Below, in pieces: positions 26,232 to 35,826 of a stretch of 64,000 nucleotides of DNA (position 1 is its first letter; every line of letters starts with the position of its first letter). A program made the translations under genes and the position numbers. The stretch is from contig NZ_JBNCAN010000019.1 of NCBI RefSeq assembly GCF_049808615.1, forward strand, positions 36,482 through 100,481. The letters run 5' to 3'. Below the pieces are notes generated by a model that did no database searches, had not been told where the DNA came from, and saw nothing but the letters and a program-made list of their open reading frames with translations. This stretch comes from Modicisalibacter sp049808615 (lineage in GTDB: Bacteria; Pseudomonadota; Gammaproteobacteria; Pseudomonadales; Halomonadaceae).

Positions 26232-28136
26232 TCAACGTCCCTTCGACGGCATCGGATAGCGAAACTTGACGTACTTCTGAGCGTTACTCAGGGTTTCGAA
26301 GGCCGCCTTCAAATGATGTCGATCGCGACTGGAGATATTTTCCGGCTCGATATTATTGTCCGGTTCCCGCTGCGCCTCGATATCCGCCACTTGGTGGTGA
26401 ATACGCACCATGGAAATGAACTCCAGAGCATGCCCGAGCCGTTCACTCACCCCGTCCGGCAACACCCGAGCGGTGGCAATGTCGTCCAGACGTTTGAAAC
26501 TATTTTGCGCTCTCGAGCCACAGGCCAGAGCATGCACACGAATCAGATCGATCAGAGGCGCTGTGCCGCGCCGCTTCAGGTTGATGGAATTATCATGCTT
26601 GCCGTCCTTCTCCATCACGAAGGTCCGGAAAAAGCCCAACGGCGGTGTTCGATTGCGGGCATTACGCGCCATGGCAGCAAGAAACAAGGGGCTCTGGGAG
26701 GCTTTCTCCGCTACAAGATCCTGCAACTGCTCGACGAACACCTCCTCTCCGTATACCCCGTCTAGATCGAAGAAAATCGAACTGTCGAGCAAGCGCTTGG
26801 GATTGGGGTCTTCGATCCAGGTGGAAAAGTATTCTTTCCATTTTCGAAGCGGCTGCCGCCACTCTCGATTGGTCGCCATGACATCGCCCTTGCAGTAGCT
26901 GTAACCGCAGGCCGCCAATCCATCGCTGACAATGGTCGCCAGACGCAGGAAGTAGTCATCATGCTGGGCCGGATCGAAATCATCATCCAGCACCAGGGCA
27001 TTATCCTGATCCGTGATGATGGCCTGTTCGTCCCGGGCCATCGAACCCAGCGCCATGAAGCAATAGGGCACCGGCGGGGGTCCAAGTTCAGCCTCGGCGA
27101 GTTCGAGCAGGCGCCGGGTGAAGCTGCGCCCAATGCTGGACATCGCCCTGCCGATCATCTGGGAATCGGCCCCTTCGGACACTAATTGCGCGAAGGTTGA
27201 GCGGACCTCTTCACTTAAATGCTTGAGCCCGGCAACATCGGACTGATGAAAGATGTTGTTGACCAGGTAGAGGCTATTGTGGGTCTCGTAGCGCACGATA
27301 TCGGACAGGTGCAATATACCGATCGGGCGCCGACGATGCAGCACCGGCAGGTGATGCACGTTGTTGCGCAACATGCACAGCATGGCTTCGTACAGGGACG
27401 CCTCGGATTGAACCGTCATCGGGTTTTTCGACATCACCTCGACGACGGCTGTCTCCGGTGCCACCCCCACCGCCAGCACCCGGGTGCAAAAATCCCGATC
27501 GGTGATAATTCCCGCCAGTTTCCAGGTCTGGCCATCCGCCAGGGTGAATTCGCGGGAATGATCTTCGTCCGGCTCGGTCAATACGAGCGCTGCCGTCGAT
27601 CTCTCGTCATGCATGCGCCGAGCGACTTCCTGCAAGGCAGCGGAGGGTTCGACCATGATGGGGTAACGTCGAATCAGCTTGCGCACTCGAGTCGTGAGCA
27701 TGTCGCTATTGCGGCGCTGTTGCTCGACGGTAATTTTTAGACGCGCTCCACTGTCCTCGACAAAATCAGCGAAATCATCATTTTCTTCGCATAATTGCTC
27801 GAAGGTAGCTTCGGGAATGAAATAAATGAGGGTATCTTCGATCGCCTTGACCGGAAAATGAACGCCGCGATGACGCAGCAAATCGGAGTAACCGAAGATG
27901 TCACCTTCGCTTAAACGGTTATAGAGGGTGCCACTACGACGAAACATCTCGACGGCACCGCTACGGATATAACAGAACTCATGAATAGCTTGGTCTCGCG
28001 TCAGTATCTCGGTGCCCGCGCGGTAATAGCTGACCTGAACCACGCTTGCCACTTCATCGAGCAATGCATCGGATAGACGATCGAAGGGCGCGAACTGGCC
28101 GAGGTGATCGCGAATTTCCAACAGTTCAGTGTTCAT
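26232..28136 (-). CDS. cNMP-binding / CBS / DUF294 nucleotidyltransferase-like protein
   Basis: A 634-residue cytosolic protein. In order: a cyclic-nucleotide-binding-like domain (about 10-130), two CBS domains (about 160-285), a DUF294 nucleotidyltransferase-like domain with the GSMARDEQAIITDQDNALV core (about 355-430), and the DUF294 C-terminal helical domain (about 475-620). The layout resembles the GlnD-like signal-transduction proteins found beside acetate and solute transporters. The GS(x)AR..E...TDQDN pattern keeps the acidic residues of the nucleotidyltransferase fold. The activity and ligand are unproven. It is the first gene of a two-gene operon with the exonuclease. Confidence 0.87.
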   Translation of the reverse strand: MNTELLEIRDHLGQFAPFDRLSDALLDEVASVVQVSYYRAGTEILTRDQAIHEFCYIRSGAVEMFRRSGTLYNRLSEGDIFGYSDLLRHRGVHFPVKAIEDTLIYFIPEATFEQLCEENDDFADFVEDSGARLKITVEQQRRNSDMLTTRVRKLIRRYPIMVEPSAALQEVARRMHDERSTAALVLTEPDEDHSREFTLADGQTWKLAGIITDRDFCTRVLAVGVAPETAVVEVMSKNPMTVQSEASLYEAMLCMLRNNVHHLPVLHRRRPIGILHLSDIVRYETHNSLYLVNNIFHQSDVAGLKHLSEEVRSTFAQLVSEGADSQMIGRAMSSIGRSFTRRLLELAEAELGPPPVPYCFMALGSMARDEQAIITDQDNALVLDDDFDPAQHDDYFLRLATIVSDGLAACGYSYCKGDVMATNREWRQPLRKWKEYFSTWIEDPNPKRLLDSSIFFDLDGVYGEEVFVEQLQDLVAEKASQSPLFLAAMARNARNRTPPLGFFRTFVMEKDGKHDNSINLKRRGTAPLIDLIRVHALACGSRAQNSFKRLDDIATARVLPDGVSERLGHALEFISMVRIHHQVADIEAQREPDNNIEPENISSRDRHHLKAAFETLSNAQKYVKFRYPMPSKGR

Positions 28137-28248
28137 GGCCGCCCATCCGAATCAGAAACGAATTGAGGGAATTGTCAGAAGGATGGAGAGCGGGGTCAAG
28201 CAGAAGAATAGAACGATTACAGCGCTGAGGGGACGACCTGAATTGGGA

Positions 28249-28361
28249 GGCGGCGCCTCGTCAGCCGCATCCCGGCACACGCAGCCACCACTACCGTTGC
28301 TCCCTTCCGGGCCTGGCGGGGTTCGCGGTTTAGCATTGCGGGAGGACCGACGAGGGCCACC
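28249..28361 (-). ncRNA. ffs: 4.5S signal recognition particle RNA
   Basis: The minus strand carries the bacterial SRP RNA core: the tetraloop region GGCCCGGAAGGGAGCAACG (28295-28313), the GTCCTCCCGCAA segment before it and TGTGCCGGGATGC after it. The ends pair: GGTGGC + CCTCGTC with GACGAGG + GCCGCC, one C bulged on each side, giving a closed hairpin of about 113 nt. With Ffh it targets nascent membrane proteins. The mature ends are estimated from pairing. It sits alone between two divergent genes rather than beside dnaX. Confidence 0.93.
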
Positions 28362-28642
28362 ATAAATCGCCTTTTGCCAGACGGCACCTAGATGCAAGCG
28401 CTTGAGCATCAAGGGCTTGTTCAACGAGCGCGTACTATATCAGCGACCTGATTCGGCATCAAGCGTAAACCCTCATAGGCTAAAGCTGTGCTGCAACATA
28501 TTGCTTGGGTTTAAACGGGTAAGTGAAAAATCCGTGGTTTTATTGGGTCGGTTGGCTGCTATGCTTAGGGGGCACTGATTCAATTTTATAATGTACAACG
28601 GCTTGTCTGCCGTATGTACGACAACGATCAGGGAGATGATTC

Positions 28643-29866
28643 ATGGAAAAGAATCCTGACAAGGGTTATGTCGCAATGCTGGGCTGGAGCCTGAATGCCA
28701 TTGAGGCGCTGGATCGCTTCGATCGACGTTATGTGATCGTCGCGCCGGACTGGGCGGAGGATTACTGCAAGGAACACGATATTCCTTATCTTGCCTGGAA
28801 TTTCGAACGTCTCAACGATCGCTCCATGGAAATCGCTGAAACCCTCAATGACATGGGGGTGGATGTTGCCATTCCGCTTTTCGAGGAAACGGTGGAGTGG
28901 GCCGGCGCCATCAACTCGGTGCTCCTGGACAATCCACGGCTGTATGGTCAGGCGTTGTTACTGCGGGACAAGGCGTTGATGAAGCGACGAGCGCAGCTTG
29001 GCGGCATTCGCGTGGGCATCTTCGAGGAAGCTCACGACAAGTCTGATGTCATCCGCTTTCTCAAGCGCGTCAATCAGACCTTGCTCAAACTCGATGGCGA
29101 CCCCAACGACCCCATTCACCTGAAGGCCTTCGACAAGGCGGGCTGCCTGGGCCATCGCGTGATCCGCACGCCGGACGAGATCGATACGATTCCCGACGAA
29201 GAATTTCCGGTACTGATGGAAAGCCATCTGGACGGCTGGGAGTTCGCCGTCGAGGCGTGGATTCACGATGGAAAGATCCGTTTCTTGAACATTTCGGAAT
29301 ACGTGACCCTTGGCTATTCGGTCTTCGTTCCCGCGACCCCAGAGCTTGAAAAGTATCGGGAAGCGATCACCCGCCAGATCGAAAAGCTGATCAAGACCTT
29401 CGATATCGAATTCGGCTTCATCCATCCCGAGTACTTCGTCACCAGCGACGGGGAAATGTACTTCGGTGAAGTCGCCTATCGCCCACCGGGCTTCAAGGTC
29501 TTCGAACTGCTCGAACGAGCCTATGGCTTCAATGCCTATCAAGGTCTCGTGTTGTCCTTCGATCCCAAGACCACCGAGGAAGAAATCACGAACTTCTTCC
29601 CCCGTGAAGTGGTGGATGCCAAGGGCCATGCCGGTTGCTTCGGGGTCTATCCACGTCGACGCGTGGTCAGTAAGCTCGAGATTCCCGAAGAAACGGAACA
29701 GCACGAATATTTCGAGTCTCATGAGTTGACGGCACCTTTGGAAGAGACGGTTACCAAGCGCACCGCCTTCGGCACGCACTGGGGCCTGATCTATTTCTTC
29801 GGTGAGGACCCGCATACGATGCGCGACCTGTTGAAGCATCAGGAAGAACTCGATTTCTATGTCTGA
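28643..29866 (+). CDS. ATP-grasp ligase-like protein, substrate unknown
   Basis: A 407-residue protein with a pre-ATP-grasp Rossmann-like N-terminus (about 8-105) and an ATP-grasp domain (about 110-310). Visible features are LLRDKALMKRRAQLGGI (start of the ATP-binding subdomain), LKAFDKAG, VLMESHLDGWEFAVEAWIHDG (nucleotide and metal region) and the metal-binding MYFGEVAYRPPG. This fits a carboxylate-amine or carboxylate-thiol ligase of the carbamoyl-phosphate-synthase-like group, but no known enzyme matches well enough to name. The C-terminal 100 residues are of unknown fold. AGGGAG precedes the ATG. The 670-residue gene follows after 29 bases, so the two probably act together. Confidence 0.8.
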   Translation: MEKNPDKGYVAMLGWSLNAIEALDRFDRRYVIVAPDWAEDYCKEHDIPYLAWNFERLNDRSMEIAETLNDMGVDVAIPLFEETVEWAGAINSVLLDNPRLYGQALLLRDKALMKRRAQLGGIRVGIFEEAHDKSDVIRFLKRVNQTLLKLDGDPNDPIHLKAFDKAGCLGHRVIRTPDEIDTIPDEEFPVLMESHLDGWEFAVEAWIHDGKIRFLNISEYVTLGYSVFVPATPELEKYREAITRQIEKLIKTFDIEFGFIHPEYFVTSDGEMYFGEVAYRPPGFKVFELLERAYGFNAYQGLVLSFDPKTTEEEITNFFPREVVDAKGHAGCFGVYPRRRVVSKLEIPEETEQHEYFESHELTAPLEETVTKRTAFGTHWGLIYFFGEDPHTMRDLLKHQEELDFYV

Positions 29867-29895
29867 CAATACTGGCAGGATGACAAGGAGTTTGT

Positions 29896-31908
29896 TTGAC
29901 TAATCAAGGTGAAAGCGCCGGTGACCTGCAAAGGTCACTGGCCAATCTGGATGAGGCGATCGAAATCCTTGCCCGGACAAGAGACTTTGCCAAAGCCACC
30001 AAAACCAATCGCGTGCTGACAGCGTTACGCCGGATCATGATGATGGAAGGTGGCCCTGAGGCCATCGAACAGCGCGCGACACTGCTCGAGTCGGCGGGTA
30101 TCTTCAACGGCTCCGACTGGTCCCAGCCACAAATACTGCAACCAGGGCTGACCAAGTATTCGCTGCGCTCGGCGTCAAGCGATATCGTGCTGATGGAAGC
30201 ATTGAGCGAAATACGTTTATTGGCAGTAGCCAAAGGCGATTATCGGCATCCCTCCATTTCCACCGAGCAGGCTCACCACTACCTGACCCAGGTACTGGCG
30301 CTCAATCTCGAATTACTCTTCACGCCTCCCAGTGAGGCCGAGCGCACGCAACAAGGCAATCTCGCGCTCTTGACACGCCGACTGCTCAAGTATCTTACCC
30401 TTGGCATCGGCTATGAATACATCGTCGACCGGCTTGTCGATGAAATCTGGCGTATTCTTCAACAGCGCCCTATCCAGGTCGAATCGGTCAAGCAGATGAT
30501 TCTGCAGATCGCCTCATGCCGTATCAATCCTGACATTGAACTGGGTATCAGTGGCCAAGGGGCGGATCGCCTGATCAGCAGTCTATTCGGCACCACCAAT
30601 GGCTGTCGTGAAGATCCAGGCCTGGAGGTGTATCAGCAACGCCTCGAAAGCATGGATTCGACGGGGCTGCATTACGAGGCCACCGGTTTTGCGCGGGCAA
30701 TGCACGACACCGGCCTGGTCTCGCCCTATCACGCGGTGCTGCTGCGCCATCTGCTCACTCACGGCGATCATACGCTGGCCGAAGCCCTCGGGCTCTCCAG
30801 TACCGGTCGCGACTGTCTACTGTGTTATCGCGCGCTGGTACACGCCATGATCGACCTGGCGGTACATCCGGAGACAAGCCAGGCCATCTATGGACTGGCT
30901 TTGTTGCTCGAGCGAGGCATTCTCTACCAACCCCCGGTGGCGCCGGCACTGTGGCGACAGGTGGCGCTGACACTGTCGCCTTATTCCCAGCAACGCTTGA
31001 TTCTTGCTTTTGGCGCCACGCCCTCCCCCAGTGCACGACTGATGGAGGGCGTCTTGTGCATGCTTGGCCAGCCTCTGGGCGTCGGTCAGGGCAACAACCC
31101 CACCTGCCAGTCGGCACGGGCGCTGTCGATGTGGTCCTATAACGACCCGGACTATCTGCTGCAAATGGTCGTTTGGGCTGCTCGGGACGACGAAATCATC
31201 ATGCACTTCGAAGGCCAGCCGGTCTCTTCCCGGGAGAACCTCGAGGGTGTCGCCAAGACGCTGCCCATGGATCTCGACCCGGTCTCACTGTTGGTGGTGC
31301 CGCATCTGGATCGTATCTATAACGAAATGGGTCGGCGCTGTGTGGCGCGAGGCGAGGATCCGCACCGCTGGGTCAATCCCGAATTTCATGGCTGGTGGGC
31401 CGGGCGTGGTTTCCGCATTGCCGTGGATATCGCCACCGGCAAGCTTTTTCAGCTGGAAAGTTTTCTGCGCCACTTCTATGCCTGCTATCACCCTTACTAC
31501 AATGGCAATCAGCCCTTGATCCATCCCCAACCGGCGGGCATTGCGGTCACTGACAGCGCCGCCCGATTCATCGGTTGGCATGCCATTTCGCTCCTTCGGG
31601 TGAGCCTGGATCCACAGCAGGTCATGCGGATGTACTTCTTCAATCCCAACAACGACAGTGGCCAGGATTGGGGGGATGGCGTGGTGGTCAGTACCGCCGG
31701 GAACGGCGAACGTTACGGGGAGGCTTCTCTACCCTTCGAAGATTTTCTGTCACGCCTTTATATCTTTCATTACGACCCTCTGGAGCCAGGCAACACCAGC
31801 GCGGTCGATGAACAGTACATTCTTGACGTAATGGATAAGGTCCAACGCACCTGGGCCAAGGATCGAATACCCGCGGATCCCATGCAAGCCACGAGTGGCC
31901 CGGTTTGA
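29896..31908 (+). CDS. 670-residue protein of unknown family, partner of the ATP-grasp ligase
   Basis: I do not recognise a family. The first 420 residues look mostly alpha-helical (repeating Leu-rich helices), with no signal peptide or membrane segment. The last 250 contain aromatic, His- and Asn-rich segments such as FHGWWAGRGFRIAVDI, YACYHPYYNGNQPLIHPQP, and MRMYFFNPNNDSGQDWGDG, which look like a conserved enzymatic or binding core. The start is a TTG five bases after AAGGAG; the frame upstream is short. It lies 29 bases after the ATP-grasp gene and is followed by a terminator, so the pair makes a self-contained operon. A role in building or modifying a small amide or peptide is inference only. 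Confidence 0.75.
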   Translation: MTNQGESAGDLQRSLANLDEAIEILARTRDFAKATKTNRVLTALRRIMMMEGGPEAIEQRATLLESAGIFNGSDWSQPQILQPGLTKYSLRSASSDIVLMEALSEIRLLAVAKGDYRHPSISTEQAHHYLTQVLALNLELLFTPPSEAERTQQGNLALLTRRLLKYLTLGIGYEYIVDRLVDEIWRILQQRPIQVESVKQMILQIASCRINPDIELGISGQGADRLISSLFGTTNGCREDPGLEVYQQRLESMDSTGLHYEATGFARAMHDTGLVSPYHAVLLRHLLTHGDHTLAEALGLSSTGRDCLLCYRALVHAMIDLAVHPETSQAIYGLALLLERGILYQPPVAPALWRQVALTLSPYSQQRLILAFGATPSPSARLMEGVLCMLGQPLGVGQGNNPTCQSARALSMWSYNDPDYLLQMVVWAARDDEIIMHFEGQPVSSRENLEGVAKTLPMDLDPVSLLVVPHLDRIYNEMGRRCVARGEDPHRWVNPEFHGWWAGRGFRIAVDIATGKLFQLESFLRHFYACYHPYYNGNQPLIHPQPAGIAVTDSAARFIGWHAISLLRVSLDPQQVMRMYFFNPNNDSGQDWGDGVVVSTAGNGERYGEASLPFEDFLSRLYIFHYDPLEPGNTSAVDEQYILDVMDKVQRTWAKDRIPADPMQATSGPV

Positions 31909-31934
31909 ACCGGCCGTTCTCCTCTCAAACGCAC

Positions 31935-31974
31935 GCCCCCACTGGAATGAACTGAATCCCGGTGGGGGCATTTT
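31935..31974 (+). terminator. Rho-independent terminator of the ATP-grasp operon
   Basis: An 11-bp stem (31935-31945 with 31959-31969, one G-T pair) with a 13-base loop is followed by A and four T residues. It lies 26 bases after the stop of the 670-residue gene and between convergent genes; it may also act on the tctCBA transcript. Confidence 0.8.
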
Positions 31975-32016
31975 CGAGTCTCCGGCGCTTGTCACGGAGC
32001 TTCGGTGTTAGAACGC

Positions 32017-33531
32017 TCAGTCACCGACGCTGCCTTTTCCTTTCATGCGCTGACGCAGGATTGGCCCGACCAGATAGGGCAAAATCAAACCGACAATCGC
32101 GACACTCCACAACCCTATCGCCAGACCGCTGCCCCAGAGTACCGTCCAGTCGCCATCGGAGATATCCAGAGCGTGACGCAGATTCTTCTCCATCTCGGGT
32201 CCCAGCAACAACCCCAGAATGATCGGCACCAGCGGAATATCCAGCTTGCGCAGGAAATAACCGCCGACCCCGAAAGCAACCATGAAGTACAGATCGAAGG
32301 CGGAATTGCTGATTGAGTAGATGCCCACGAACGCCACCATGGTAACAATGGGCAGCAAATACATCGGCGGCACCGATAGCAGCTTGACGAAGATCCCTAC
32401 CAGCGGGATGTTCAACAGCAATAGCAGGAAGTTACCGATCAGCAGTGCCGCAATGACGCCCCAGACGATATCCGCGTTCTGAGTAAACATCAGCGGCCCC
32501 GGCGTAATATTCAACGAGATCAACAAGGCCAGCAGCACCGCCGTCGTACCACTACCCGGCACGCCTAGCGTCAGCATGGGCACCAGGGCACCGGACGAGG
32601 CACCGTTGTTACCCGCCTCCGGCGCCGCAACCCCGCGCGGATCACCTTCACCGAAATGGCCTTTCTTGCCCAGAATCTTCTTCTCGAGCGTATAACTGAT
32701 GAAGCTGCCCAGCGAGGCACCTGCGCCGGGCAAGACACCGGAAATGAAGCCCAACACCCCACCACGCAATGAGGTCGGCAACACTGCGACAATATCTCTC
32801 CAGGACAGCTTGAGCTTGTTGACCACCATGGCCGGCTTGCCACCACCAGCGCGCTCCTCGATGAAGAACAAAAGCTCGGAAATGGCGAACAAGCCGACGA
32901 TGGCAATGATGAAATCGATGCCCTCGTAGAGTTCGAGGATGCCGAAGGTGTAGCGCTGGGTGCCGGTATTGTCGATGCCCACGGTCGCGATCATTAGCCC
33001 GATGGCCGCCGCCATGATCGTCTTGACCGGGTTCTTGCCGGTAATGCCACCCAGCGTCGCGAAGGCCAGCACGAACAGGGCGAAATACTCCGCCGCGCCG
33101 AAGGTCAGCGCGAACTTGGCCAACAGTGGCGCCAGCAGAATCAGTCCAATGGTCGCTACCAGGCTGCCGATGAAGGAAGCCACGGCGGAAATGGCCAGCG
33201 CCTCCGCAGCCTTGCCCTTCTGGGCCATCGGATAGCCATCGAGACAGGTCATCATGGCCGGCTCGTCTCCGGGAATATTCAGCAGAATCGACGAGATACG
33301 ACCGCCATACATGGCACCTGCATAGACCGCGGTGAGCATGATAAGCGCAGTATCCGGCTGCAACCCCAGAGAGAACGCGAGCGGAATCAGGATTGCCACC
33401 CCGTTGGCAGGCCCCAGGCCGGGCAACGCACCGATCAAGGTGCCGAGAAACGCCCCTAGCAACGCGAACATCAGGTTGTGCGGTTGCAGGGCGACGCCGA
33501 ACCCATCGATCAGATAATTGAGGGTTTCCAT
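32017..33531 (-). CDS. tctA: Tripartite tricarboxylate transporter permease TctA
   Basis: A 504-residue inner-membrane protein with about 12 helices. It has the TctA signatures GALPGLGPANGVAILIP near the N-terminus and a second GVLPGAGASLGSFISYT in the second half, plus APEAGNNGASSGALVPML. It is the large permease of a TTT system, which imports citrate-like or other carboxylates using an ion gradient. The ATG at 33531 overlaps the tctB stop (TAATG) and matches family starts; the frame continues upstream inside tctB. Last gene of tctCBA. Confidence 0.94.
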   Translation of the reverse strand: METLNYLIDGFGVALQPHNLMFALLGAFLGTLIGALPGLGPANGVAILIPLAFSLGLQPDTALIMLTAVYAGAMYGGRISSILLNIPGDEPAMMTCLDGYPMAQKGKAAEALAISAVASFIGSLVATIGLILLAPLLAKFALTFGAAEYFALFVLAFATLGGITGKNPVKTIMAAAIGLMIATVGIDNTGTQRYTFGILELYEGIDFIIAIVGLFAISELLFFIEERAGGGKPAMVVNKLKLSWRDIVAVLPTSLRGGVLGFISGVLPGAGASLGSFISYTLEKKILGKKGHFGEGDPRGVAAPEAGNNGASSGALVPMLTLGVPGSGTTAVLLALLISLNITPGPLMFTQNADIVWGVIAALLIGNFLLLLLNIPLVGIFVKLLSVPPMYLLPIVTMVAFVGIYSISNSAFDLYFMVAFGVGGYFLRKLDIPLVPIILGLLLGPEMEKNLRHALDISDGDWTVLWGSGLAIGLWSVAIVGLILPYLVGPILRQRMKGKGSVGD

Positions 33532-33983
33532 TAACTTGTCTCCAGCACGCTTAGCAGACCCCAGGGCAGCGGCAGGTCGAGGGCGAAGGTGAACAACAGG
33601 AACACGACGATGCCGGCAATGAGCCCAGTGAGATAGGCGCGTACAGGCGTCGCACCCATACGCCAACACAGGGTACCCACCGCCAGGGCCGTGGCGATGA
33701 TGAATCCCAAGTGCTGCAACAACAGCGTGTAGGCGATCAGCACGGCGACGGCAATCACCAGCTCCAGCCAGATACGGCCGGGTGGCCAGGCATTGTCCGG
33801 ATCGGGCCTCACGATCAGGTAGAGACTGGTCAGCGCCAGCACTACCGCCAAGAGCATTGGAAAGGTTTCGGGGCCGACAGACTCGGCCCCGCCGAAGGGT
33901 TCGGGAAACTGGGTGGCGCCCCAGCCGTAGGCCACGGCCAGGACGAGCATCAGTATGCCAAAGATACGATCATTGAGGGCCAT
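33531..33983 (-). CDS. tctB: Tripartite tricarboxylate transporter small subunit TctB
   Basis: A 150-residue protein with four hydrophobic helices (about 7-22, 42-58, 73-105 with a break, 118-140), the standard TctB layout. It is the small membrane subunit of the TTT carrier. Both ends overlap neighbours by one base (TAATG with tctC and tctA), so synthesis of the three subunits is probably coupled. Confidence 0.9.
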   Translation of the reverse strand: MALNDRIFGILMLVLAVAYGWGATQFPEPFGGAESVGPETFPMLLAVVLALTSLYLIVRPDPDNAWPPGRIWLELVIAVAVLIAYTLLLQHLGFIIATALAVGTLCWRMGATPVRAYLTGLIAGIVVFLLFTFALDLPLPWGLLSVLETS

Positions 33984-34969
33984 TACTGGATCAACCCGAT
34001 ATCCTTGGAGAGCGCCTCAATGTCATCGATCTGCTGCTTGACGAAGCTCTCGAATTCACCGGCACTCTTATGGAAAGGCATCAGGCCGTTCTGCTTCATG
34101 ACCTGCTCCCATTCCTGGCTTTCGTAGATAGTGTCCATGGCATCGACCCAATACTGCTTGGCATCGTCGGAGATATCCGCCGGCATGTAGAAGCCTCGCC
34201 AGTTGGGGCCGACCGCATCGATACCCTGCTCCTTGGCGGTAGGAATGTCGGAGAACTCACCCGGCAGTCGCTCTTCAGAGAGTACCGCCAGTACCTTTAG
34301 ATCGCCGGATTCCATGAAGCCCTGAGCTTCGGTGATATCGCCGGTGAAGGCATCCACGTGACCACCCACGACCTGGGTCATGGCTTCGCCACCGTTGTTG
34401 TAGGAAAGATACGGAATACGCGGCAGGTTCTCGACTCCGGCGTCCTGGGCCGCGATCAGCACCTTGAGATGGTCCCAGCCACCCTTGGCGCTCCCTCCAG
34501 CAAACTTCACCGCCCGTGGGTCTTTCTTGAGAGCATCCATCAACGCCGGCAGATCCTGATACTCGGAATCCTTGGACACGGCAATGATCCCGTAATCCGC
34601 TCCCAGGGCCCCGATCCAGTTGACCATATCCGCGTCCAGGCCCTGGAACTGTCCCTGGGCCAGACGCGTGGTGGTCGCCGTCGACGCCGCTACCAGCAGC
34701 TGCTCGTCACCGGCGCGTTTGCTCACCGTGTGGGCATAGGCGACACCGCCCCCGGCACCGGCCATGTTGATGGTCTGCACGCTGCGCGGCACCAGATCGA
34801 GGTCCTCGAGCACCTTGCCAACACTGCGGCAAGTGAAGTCCCAGCCGCCCCCCGGGTCCGCAGGCGCCAGACACTCCACCTTGCCGGAAGGCTCAAACGC
34901 CATGGCCATACTGCTGCTCAGCGTCAGCGTCACCGCGGCTAGCAGTTTGATCGGTGTTCTCATCGTCAT
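33983..34969 (-). CDS. tctC: Tripartite tricarboxylate transporter binding protein TctC
   Basis: A 328-residue periplasmic protein with a signal peptide ending at about AMA-F. The mature part shows the TctC fold markers: ECLAPADPGGGWDFTCR for the ligand loop, NMAGAGGGVAY, AASTATTTRLAQ and VVGGHVDAFTG. It captures the carboxylate and delivers it to TctAB. The ATG at 34969 has AGGG eight bases upstream; an alternative ATG two codons later is possible. First gene of the operon, transcribed away from the IclR regulator. Confidence 0.93.
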   Translation of the reverse strand: MTMRTPIKLLAAVTLTLSSSMAMAFEPSGKVECLAPADPGGGWDFTCRSVGKVLEDLDLVPRSVQTINMAGAGGGVAYAHTVSKRAGDEQLLVAASTATTTRLAQGQFQGLDADMVNWIGALGADYGIIAVSKDSEYQDLPALMDALKKDPRAVKFAGGSAKGGWDHLKVLIAAQDAGVENLPRIPYLSYNNGGEAMTQVVGGHVDAFTGDITEAQGFMESGDLKVLAVLSEERLPGEFSDIPTAKEQGIDAVGPNWRGFYMPADISDDAKQYWVDAMDTIYESQEWEQVMKQNGLMPFHKSAGEFESFVKQQIDDIEALSKDIGLIQ

Positions 34970-35053
34970 TGTTATTTCCCTTTCGTATCGAGGTGAGTGA
35001 ATCGGTTTGAAGCGAGTGTCGAATTGCCGGACTTGCTCTTCGCTTCGCAACCA

Positions 35054-35071
35054 CCTTACAATTCTGTAAGG
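35054..35071. promoter_or_regulatory. Candidate operator palindrome in the tctC-iclR intergenic region
   Basis: A perfect 7-bp inverted repeat, CCTTACA-ATTC-TGTAAGG, lies between the divergent tctC (start 34969) and IclR-family (start 35204) genes, about 85 and 133 bases from their starts. Its size and place fit a binding site for the IclR regulator or for TctD. This is inferred from symmetry and context alone. Confidence 0.5.
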
Positions 35072-35203
35072 CAGAACAACGTTCCTTAGAATAGAAAGTT
35101 AGGCATCCTGAAAAGCGCCGTCAACGTCAATCGCCGTCGCTACGACCAAAGTAGAGCACCCATGACGGCATTTACCCACTCCTGCAAAAGGCGTACTGAA
35201 AGC

Positions 35204-35815
35204 ATGGCACAAGATCGCGTAGAGGCCGTGGAGCGGGCATTGACCATACTCGAAGCATTCGACTCATCCACGGAGAGCTTCACTCTTGCCGAGCTGGCGA
35301 ATGTCACCGGGTTCTACAAGAGCACGCTGTTGCGCCTGTTGAGTTCACTCGAGCGCTTCGATTACGTTCAGCGTGGTAGTGATGGACGCTATCGGCTGGG
35401 GGCGACACCGTTGCGCCTGGCACGCCAACATCTGCCCAGTCGTCAGCTCGAAGTCAGAATCCAGCCGGTCCTGGACCGCCTGGCCAGCGCCAGTGGCGAG
35501 ACCGCCAGCCTGATTGAAGTCGACGACGAGAACGTCGAATGCTGCCTGGTAGCGACTCCAGATACGGCCTTGCATCATGCGCTACGCCCCGGACAACGCT
35601 GGCCCACGCCCCAAGGCGACCCCATACTGGATTTCGCCGGCGGTGTCATGGTCTGTCAACGCTTGACGATAGCGGATTCGAGGGCATTCTGGCTTGCCCT
35701 TTCGGGGCCGTGCGGGCGGCTCGACCCGACCGCCGCCAACGCACTATTGAACGAGGTACAGTCCAGGTTGGAGCAGCAACCGGAGGATATTACCCAGCCA
35801 GCGACCTACCCTTGA
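35204..35815 (+). CDS. IclR-family transcriptional regulator
   Basis: A 203-residue regulator: winged helix-turn-helix (about 4-65, with TLAELANVTGFYKSTLLRLL as recognition region) followed by an IclR effector domain that is shorter than usual (family about 250 residues) and lacks the typical long C-terminal helix. It diverges from tctCBA and is probably its regulator, with a carboxylate or aromatic acid as ligand. The ATG at 35204 (MAQDRVEAVERAL) fits the family; an in-frame ATG at 35162 would add 14 residues. It ends 11 bases before the response-regulator gene. Confidence 0.83.
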   Translation: MAQDRVEAVERALTILEAFDSSTESFTLAELANVTGFYKSTLLRLLSSLERFDYVQRGSDGRYRLGATPLRLARQHLPSRQLEVRIQPVLDRLASASGETASLIEVDDENVECCLVATPDTALHHALRPGQRWPTPQGDPILDFAGGVMVCQRLTIADSRAFWLALSGPCGRLDPTAANALLNEVQSRLEQQPEDITQPATYP

Positions 35816-35826
35816 ACGAGACCGCC

